Positions 6,321-10,084 of a DNA stretch of 10,084 nucleotides are shown here, in pieces (the stretch's first letter is position 1; the number at the start of each line of letters is the position of its first letter). The notes under the pieces were generated by a model, which was not told the origin of the DNA, did no database searches, and saw nothing but the letters and a program-made list of their open reading frames with translations. This DNA comes from Candidatus Thorarchaeota archaeon (GTDB lineage Archaea; Asgardarchaeota; Thorarchaeia; Thorarchaeales; Thorarchaeaceae). The position numbers and the translations under genes are program-made. The stretch is from positions 1 to 10,084 of the forward strand of contig SDOA01000132.1 of NCBI GenBank assembly GCA_004524595.1. Reading direction: 5' to 3'.

Positions 6321-6425
6321 TTATTGCAACCAACCAAGAAGTAGCATTGTAGAAACTACAGCAGATGCAAGTAATATGAGCAAAAAGACGAGCGAGTATA
6401 TCTTCTTTTTAGTTTCCTTTCTCAC
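6321..6425 (-). CDS. 34-residue single-span membrane protein, coupled to Get3
   Basis: An ORF from GTG 6425 whose first base is the last base of Get3's final ATG codon, so it overlaps the Get3 stop (minus strand reads ATGTGA). GGAGGT at 6432-6437, inside the last Get3 codons, sits 6 bases before the GTG: a textbook arrangement for translational coupling. The product starts MRKETKKK (five K/R in eight residues), then has one hydrophobic stretch from about residue 9 to 31 (IYSLVFLLILLASAVVSTMLLL) and ends GWLQ. This predicts a cytosolic positive N-terminus with the span at the very C-terminus, i.e. a minimal tail-anchored topology. No family is recognised; it does not resemble Sec61beta or SecE. 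It could be a Get3 client, a membrane partner of Get3, or unrelated. The ORF and its site are seen directly; expression and role are inferred. Confidence 0.6.
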   Translation of the reverse strand: MRKETKKKIYSLVFLLILLASAVVSTMLLLGWLQ

Positions 6426-7393
6426 ATTTCAACCTCCTCATCACCAACCAAAATCTCACCGAGCTTTTCAAGACCATCGACACCTCTTATTTCTCTATCG
6501 AATAGTGGCACTTGAATAATGTCCATGTCTGAATATAGCTCTTGAATATCATTGAGATTAGACTGCTGCATCTCATATCTTTTTGTACAGAACTGGCATG
6601 TGGGATTCATTGGTACAAGTTGATTCACAACCATCTTGTTGACGGGAATATGCCAAGTATTTAGACTTGAAAGGAGTCTTTGTGTTTCAAATACTGCCAT
6701 GGCTTCAGGAATCATAACAACAACAAATTGGGTCGTGTCAGGATCCGATAACTCTATTCTTGCTGCACGTATCTTATCTTTCGTCTGTTGTATCATCTGC
6801 CACGAGTTTTCTTCTTCTTCCTGTCTTCCTCCCAATAGACTCCTAAACCCACCCATCATCGAACTAAGTCTTTGCCGAAGGGTAAGAATCTTACCGAGCC
6901 AACTATCTAGTAAATCTGGTAACTCGAGAAGTTTGAGAGTATGACCTGTTGGTGCCGTATCAAAGATCACTCTATCATAGGATGAATCCTCGATAAACTC
7001 CAAAATCTTACCAAACGCCATAGCTTCATCTGACCCTGGTGGAGCCATACCCGTCATATCTCCCATCAGGTTTGCAGCCATCTGAGCCTCAGGACCAGCT
7101 GCTCCTTCTTCGAGTACATCTTGGAATTGTTGCATACCCTTCTCAGTACTGATCTCCATACCCCAGAGATTATCAAAACCCTCAATGGGCACGACTTCGC
7201 CGCCTGAGAGGTCCTGGTCAAAACTGTCACTCAGGCTATGGGCAGGATCTGTAGATAATACTAGAGTACGAAATCCGTGTCGTGCTGAGAGAACAGCAAT
7301 AGCTCCCGCACAACTTGTTTTTCCTACGCCACCCTTTCCTCCAGAGAGGATGAATTTGATAGAATCTTTGTAAACAATATCTCTGAGAGTCAT
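6422..7393 (-). CDS. Get3/ArsA-type ATPase (tail-anchored protein targeting family)
   Basis: A 323-residue single-domain deviant-Walker ATPase. Motifs: P-loop GGKGGVGKT at 18-26 with signature lysine K20; switch I STDPAHSLSDSF at 47-58, D56 matching the Get3 catalytic aspartate; switch II DTAPTGHTL at 145-153; and TCQFC (C266, C269), the CxxC that binds the dimer-bridging zinc in Get3 and is absent from bacterial ArsA arsenite sites. Methionine-rich, hydrophobic segments around 105-118 (AANLMGDMTGMAPPG) and 171-188 (LSSMMGGF...) lie where Get3 builds its client-binding groove. Get3 dimers carry C-terminal membrane anchors of nascent proteins to the membrane; arsenite-pump function is less likely because there are not two ATPase halves and no ArsB nearby. 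AGAGGT at 7400-7405 supports the ATG. A tiny membrane ORF overlaps its stop codon. Confidence 0.92.
   Translation of the reverse strand: MTLRDIVYKDSIKFILSGGKGGVGKTSCAGAIAVLSARHGFRTLVLSTDPAHSLSDSFDQDLSGGEVVPIEGFDNLWGMEISTEKGMQQFQDVLEEGAAGPEAQMAANLMGDMTGMAPPGSDEAMAFGKILEFIEDSSYDRVIFDTAPTGHTLKLLELPDLLDSWLGKILTLRQRLSSMMGGFRSLLGGRQEEEENSWQMIQQTKDKIRAARIELSDPDTTQFVVVMIPEAMAVFETQRLLSSLNTWHIPVNKMVVNQLVPMNPTCQFCTKRYEMQQSNLNDIQELYSDMDIIQVPLFDREIRGVDGLEKLGEILVGDEEVEM
6432..6437 (-). promoter_or_regulatory. Ribosome site for the small membrane ORF inside the Get3 3' end
   Basis: Minus strand GGAGGT, formed by the codons for Get3's terminal Glu-Glu-Val, 6 bases before GTG 6425. It is the best match to the anti-Shine-Dalgarno sequence on this strand of the window and the main reason to take the small ORF seriously. 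Confidence 0.6.
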
Positions 7394-7428
7394 GTGAGGA
7401 CCTCTCCCTGTCCTAATTACAGTACTCT

Positions 7429-7436
7429 CTTTAAAG
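7429..7436 (-). promoter_or_regulatory. TATA box of the Get3 gene
   Basis: CTTTAAAG lies 36-43 bases upstream of the Get3 ATG on the minus strand. It predicts a start near 7406, just ahead of the AGAGGT ribosome site at 7400-7405. Confidence 0.45.
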
Positions 7437-7558
7437 CTTCCATATGTTAAAGAAGACGACCAGCCAATATTTTAGTAAAACGCCCGTCATATAGACATTC
7501 ACAAAAGGTTATTGAGCGTCAGGCAATACATTACTGATAGAGGATTGAGGAAATCGTC

Positions 7559-8275
7559 ATGTCATACCCCCAAGTACGAACCACTGCAATGGAGTTCCCG
7601 TCTACAATATTGGGATTTCTTGGACTTGATATACCTGAAGGGCTCTTTCCGCCCAACCAAGAACTTGTGTCTAAATTCAATGCAAAAGCAGTGGTCATGG
7701 TTGTAATAGATAATTTTGGTCTTTTCGAAGCTGTGGTATACAAACCCGAAGCTCTCATAAAGAATATGGAGGCGCTGGCTCTCATAGAATCAGAGGACCC
7801 CTATGCTGTTCCCTTGATTCGCATGTTGTTGCGAGGCTCTCTGGAAAGCTTTCATATGATCAATCATGTTAGAAACAGTGGTAAGGTAACAAAAGTAATC
7901 TGTCGAGAGCAGGATATGTCTGACTTTGGATTTGATGCAAGTTATACAGTAAATCCCCGTGACGATATGGCAACTTATATCGAGTCAACAAAGCACATCT
8001 TCAAGAGTGAGCTTCTTTATCTTCATTTTCTTGATTTTGAGAGCCTTTATGCACAATATGGTCACAGAACACCACCGAAAACACTGCTTGAGAAAATTGT
8101 GCGGCGAACGGACAATTGGATCAAGGTCCTTTTACGCCAAGCTCGTGATGACACTCTCTTTATTGTCATTGGTAATCATGGAAGACATCCTGTGCCCCTG
8201 GATTATGATGGGAAACTTGCAGAATGGCGGAAGGCTAACGCTCCTATTGCCATTATGTTTCAGAAACGTCCGTGA
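7559..8275 (+). CDS. Divergent alkaline-phosphatase-superfamily (phosphodiesterase-like) protein
   Basis: A 238-residue protein with no signal peptide or membrane span. It shows the skeleton of the alkaline phosphatase/nucleotide pyrophosphatase superfamily: VVMVVIDNFG (D51) at the first strand; LLYLHFLDFESLYAQYGHR (D159, H169) matching the usual D-x-x-x-H-x-x-G segment; a following helix with RRTDNWIKVLLRQA; and TLFIVIGNHGRHP (N206, H207, H210) where active members have a DHG-x-H motif. The Asp that normally binds metal is Asn here, no Thr/Ser nucleophile context is clear, and the protein is much shorter than typical family enzymes. It may be a reduced enzyme with a different substrate or a non-catalytic relative. 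GAGG at 7547-7550, 8 bases before the ATG, supports the start. It diverges from Get3 and ends 9 bases from the convergent UppP gene. Confidence 0.6.
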   Translation: MSYPQVRTTAMEFPSTILGFLGLDIPEGLFPPNQELVSKFNAKAVVMVVIDNFGLFEAVVYKPEALIKNMEALALIESEDPYAVPLIRMLLRGSLESFHMINHVRNSGKVTKVICREQDMSDFGFDASYTVNPRDDMATYIESTKHIFKSELLYLHFLDFESLYAQYGHRTPPKTLLEKIVRRTDNWIKVLLRQARDDTLFIVIGNHGRHPVPLDYDGKLAEWRKANAPIAIMFQKRP

Positions 8276-8284
8276 ATCTTGTTA

Positions 8285-9082
8285 CTAGATTAAAGCTGGA
8301 AGTCCGAATAAGATTGCTACAAGTGCCAATATCAAACACAATTTCCAAAAGCTGACCTTCCTTGCAAGCCTTAGTAAGAATTCCATGGAAGCCAGTCCAA
8401 CCACAAACACTACTAATTCGATGATTACCAAATCACTTACTGTAACACTGGTGGGAATCTGTGCTCCTGTCAAAATTTCCAATAAAAGAATTCCTAGGAC
8501 TGCTGGAACACTCATTAGGAAACTAAACCTTAGTGCAGTCTCTTTGTCTATTTTATGCATCAAGAGTGTGGATATCGTTACACCCGAACGACTTAATCCT
8601 GGCAGGACTGATGCTCCTTGAACAAGTCCTGTCACAATTGCTTCTCGCTCACTCACTTCTCTCGTTTCTTGGGTAAAAACTGCTTCGTCTGTTTTCCGTG
8701 TTGGAATGTACAACATAATAGCTGTTACTACAAGAAGTACTCCAACAAGGATATTCAGCAATTCCCCATAAAATACAGAAATGCTTGTCTTGAGAAAAAC
8801 ATAGATTGGAATTGCGGTGATTGCAGTTGCTATTGTAGCCAAGATAAGGTGTTTGAGTAATTTCTTATCCTTTAGTGATATGAGCTCTAGAATTGTTCTA
8901 GGATATCGGACTATTACCGCTAGAGCTGTACCGAAATGGAGCCAGATTACCAAGGACATAATCTCCTCTGGTGGAACTGTAGTGAAATTATAAATAAAGA
9001 ATACAACTTGGCCCTCACTACTAATTGGAAGCCATTCAACCAATCCTTGAATAAGTGCAACGATTATCTGCCACAGTTCCAT
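8285..9082 (-). CDS. uppP: Undecaprenyl-diphosphatase-family (UppP/BacA) membrane phosphatase
   Basis: A 265-residue polytopic membrane protein, largely hydrophobic, with the two UppP signatures: QGLVEWLPISSEGQ at 12-25 and PGLSRSG at 161-167 (R165). The family hydrolyses C55-type polyprenyl diphosphate to recycle the lipid carrier; in archaea the carrier is presumably dolichol-like and used in glycosylation (inference). E16 and the serines are kept, but the histidine of the bacterial PISSxGH motif is glutamine. ATG 9082 is preferred to ATG 9106, which would add 8 residues: AGAGGA (9091-9096) lies 8 bases before 9082, and the TATA-like box at 9117-9125 would place the transcript start downstream of 9106. 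Length then matches the family. It is convergent with the phosphatase-like gene and divergent from the DUF47 gene. Confidence 0.93.
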   Translation of the reverse strand: MELWQIIVALIQGLVEWLPISSEGQVVFFIYNFTTVPPEEIMSLVIWLHFGTALAVIVRYPRTILELISLKDKKLLKHLILATIATAITAIPIYVFLKTSISVFYGELLNILVGVLLVVTAIMLYIPTRKTDEAVFTQETREVSEREAIVTGLVQGASVLPGLSRSGVTISTLLMHKIDKETALRFSFLMSVPAVLGILLLEILTGAQIPTSVTVSDLVIIELVVFVVGLASMEFLLRLARKVSFWKLCLILALVAILFGLPALI

Positions 9083-9090
9083 GTTGATAT

Positions 9091-9096
9091 TCCTCT
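9091..9096 (-). promoter_or_regulatory. Ribosome site deciding the uppP start
   Basis: Minus-strand AGAGGA, 8 bases before ATG 9082. It falls within the codons that the longer reading from ATG 9106 would use. Confidence 0.5.
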
Positions 9097-9116
9097 TCTT
9101 AGGCATTGTCCAGAAG

Positions 9117-9125
9117 TATTAAAAG
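9117..9125. promoter_or_regulatory. TATA-like box shared by divergent uppP and DUF47 genes
   Basis: TATTAAAAG on the plus strand, CTTTTAATA on the minus. It lies 35-43 bases before uppP ATG 9082 and 40-48 bases before ATG 9165, fitting TATA spacing in both directions. No second box is evident in the 82-base gap. Confidence 0.45.
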
Positions 9126-9164
9126 CATACTCAAACCGACTCCAACCCAAGAAGGGTGTGCGAA

Positions 9165-9827
9165 ATGGTCCTTGATAATGATAGATTCCTAACCTCCGAA
9201 CTTAGTAATATCACTCAGATGATAGAAGAACATTTCAGAGCAGCTCTATCTGCAAGCAAAATGGTTGCACATGCAGTAGCTGATTGGTTGGCAGGAACGA
9301 AGGAGATTAGTCAGGAAGACTTGGATAAGGTGACTGCGCTTGAGGTTAAGGGTGATGACTTAAAACGCACCATACTGAATGAACTTGCAAAAGCACACGC
9401 ACTCATGCAACGAGAGGATCTTTTACGTCTTGTCCATTACAATGATAAATTGGCTGACGGTGCAGAATGGTGCATGTATCATCTGGCTGCAATCATTGGG
9501 CAATGGACTCCTGAGGCCGAATTGAAGAGTAAAATTGCTAAGTTAAGTGAATTAGTGATTGAAGAAATCACACAACAGAGAGAAGCGGTACGATTTCTCT
9601 CCATTAATATGCAAGAGTCAATGAAACGCGCTGATGAAATATGTAAACTTGAGAAACAGATTGATATCATACAGCGAGAGATTGTATCTCTGCTCTATCC
9701 TGCGGATATTCCCGTTGCAGTCATCCTCAGATTCCGCGACTTCATCAATATGATGGAAGATATCTCCAATTTTGGAGAAGATGCTGCAATCACAATTAGA
9801 GCATTATCACTCACTCTGAATATGTGA
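9165..9827 (+). CDS. DUF47 / PhoU-like protein
   Basis: A 220-residue, all-helical cytosolic protein of the DUF47 family, structurally related to PhoU. Family members usually accompany Pit-type phosphate (or other ion) transporters and are thought to regulate them. PhoU-like acidic metal-binding motifs can be seen: ALEVKGDDLK at 58-67, HYNDKLADGAEW at 91-102, CKLEKQID at 160-167 and RDFINMMEDISNFGEDAA at 191-208. No transporter gene lies in the window, so the partner, if any, is elsewhere. ATG 9165 is preferred to the GTG at 9156 because the purine-rich AAGGGTG at 9152-9158 is a usable ribosome site only for the ATG, and it gives a normal leader from the TATA-like box at 9117-9125. endA follows 18 bases downstream, suggesting an operon. 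Confidence 0.87.
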   Translation: MVLDNDRFLTSELSNITQMIEEHFRAALSASKMVAHAVADWLAGTKEISQEDLDKVTALEVKGDDLKRTILNELAKAHALMQREDLLRLVHYNDKLADGAEWCMYHLAAIIGQWTPEAELKSKIAKLSELVIEEITQQREAVRFLSINMQESMKRADEICKLEKQIDIIQREIVSLLYPADIPVAVILRFRDFINMMEDISNFGEDAAITIRALSLTLNM

Positions 9828-9845
9828 TGATGCAGGTGTATTGAT

Positions 9846-10084
9846 TTGACTGAGAATATTCCTCGAGTTCCGATAGCCACTCTTGTCAATGACCGAGCCA
9901 TCGTCTGGAATCCCGAAGACGGAATGCCTCTCTACCAAGAAGGGTATTTTGGTCAACCAGTAGGAATTAGAAAACCAAAATCCTCCGTATTTGATAAGCC
10001 CCTTGAGCTCTCTCTTCTAGAGTGTGCATATCTTACAAAAGAATCGAAAATCAAAGTAATTGACTCCAATGATAGAACTCTTTC
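9846..10084 (+). CDS. endA: tRNA-splicing endonuclease EndA, N-terminal part
   Basis: Eighty codons of a gene running off the right edge. The translation contains GYFGQPVGIRKPK and LELSLLECAYLTKESKIKV, matching the N-terminal domain of archaeal tRNA-intron endonuclease (G-x-P-x-G-x-R-x-P-K, then L-x-L-S-L-x-E-A-x-Y-L). The enzyme cuts introns from precursor tRNAs at bulge-helix-bulge sites; its catalytic Tyr, His and Lys lie in the C-terminal domain, outside the window. No ATG or GTG is available in frame after the stop at 9828; TTG 9846, with AGGTG at 9834-9838 seven bases upstream, is the best start. Only 18 bases separate it from the DUF47 gene. Whether it is a one-domain or a fused two-copy EndA cannot be seen. 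Confidence 0.82.
   Translation, partial: MTENIPRVPIATLVNDRAIVWNPEDGMPLYQEGYFGQPVGIRKPKSSVFDKPLELSLLECAYLTKESKIKVIDSNDRTL

Noticed and set aside
6070..6333. 87-residue minus-strand ORF covering rpoP
   Set aside because: Runs antisense through rpoP, whose zinc ligands and conserved tail are unmistakable.
6422..7393. Arsenite efflux ATPase ArsA
   Set aside because: Single ATPase domain with the Get3-type CxxC and no ArsB, ArsD or ArsR gene nearby.
8618..8860. Cysteine-rich 80-residue plus-strand ORF resembling a small metal-binding protein
   Set aside because: Antisense to uppP membrane segments; the cysteines arise from reading hydrophobic codons in reverse and are not spaced as a metal motif.

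Overview
The window is archaeal chromosome. The evidence is a set of hallmark archaeal genes on both strands: geranylgeranylglyceryl phosphate synthase, type II methionine aminopeptidase, TFB, aIF1/SUI1, RNA polymerase subunit P, a Get3/ArsA-type ATPase and the start of a tRNA-splicing endonuclease. Promoters look archaeal (TTTAAATA-like boxes about 30-45 bases before starts), as do GGAGGT-type ribosome sites. A stand-alone Roadblock/LC7 protein, an isoprenylcysteine-methyltransferase-like protein and a Get3 with a CxxC motif are compatible with an Asgard archaeon (Thorarchaeota-like). That placement is inference; no single gene proves it.

Layout. 2-1524 (+): the 3' end of an ICMT-family membrane methyltransferase, then GGGP synthase (first committed step of archaeal ether lipids), then a Roadblock protein with its own promoter. 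1525-1786: a 262-base gap with two adjacent inverted repeats and possible promoters. 1787-3882 (+): methionine aminopeptidase and TFB; TFB probably starts at a TTG with a strong ribosome site, after a leader that can fold. 3956-4321 (-): aIF1, convergent with TFB. 4513-6312 (+): a B12-type radical SAM protein with a split cysteine motif and a TRAM-like C-terminus, then the 47-residue RpoP. 6321-7393 (-): Get3 ATPase and, overlapping its stop codon, a 34-residue single-membrane-span ORF. 7559-8275 (+): a divergent alkaline-phosphatase-superfamily protein. 8285-9082 (-): an UppP/BacA-type prenyl-diphosphate phosphatase. 9165-10084 (+): a DUF47/PhoU-like protein and the 5' part of endA. UppP and DUF47 diverge from a gap holding one TATA-like box readable both ways.

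Most genes serve information processing (initiation of transcription and translation, N-terminal methionine removal, tRNA splicing) or membrane lipid and membrane protein biogenesis (GGGPS, UppP, Get3). It is mainly a housekeeping region, with no mobile element, CRISPR array, rRNA or tRNA recognised. The most noteworthy items are the tiny membrane ORF translationally coupled to Get3, the radical SAM protein with its cysteine-rich insert and TRAM-like tail, and the metal-site-altered phosphatase relative. No gap exceeds 300 bases.
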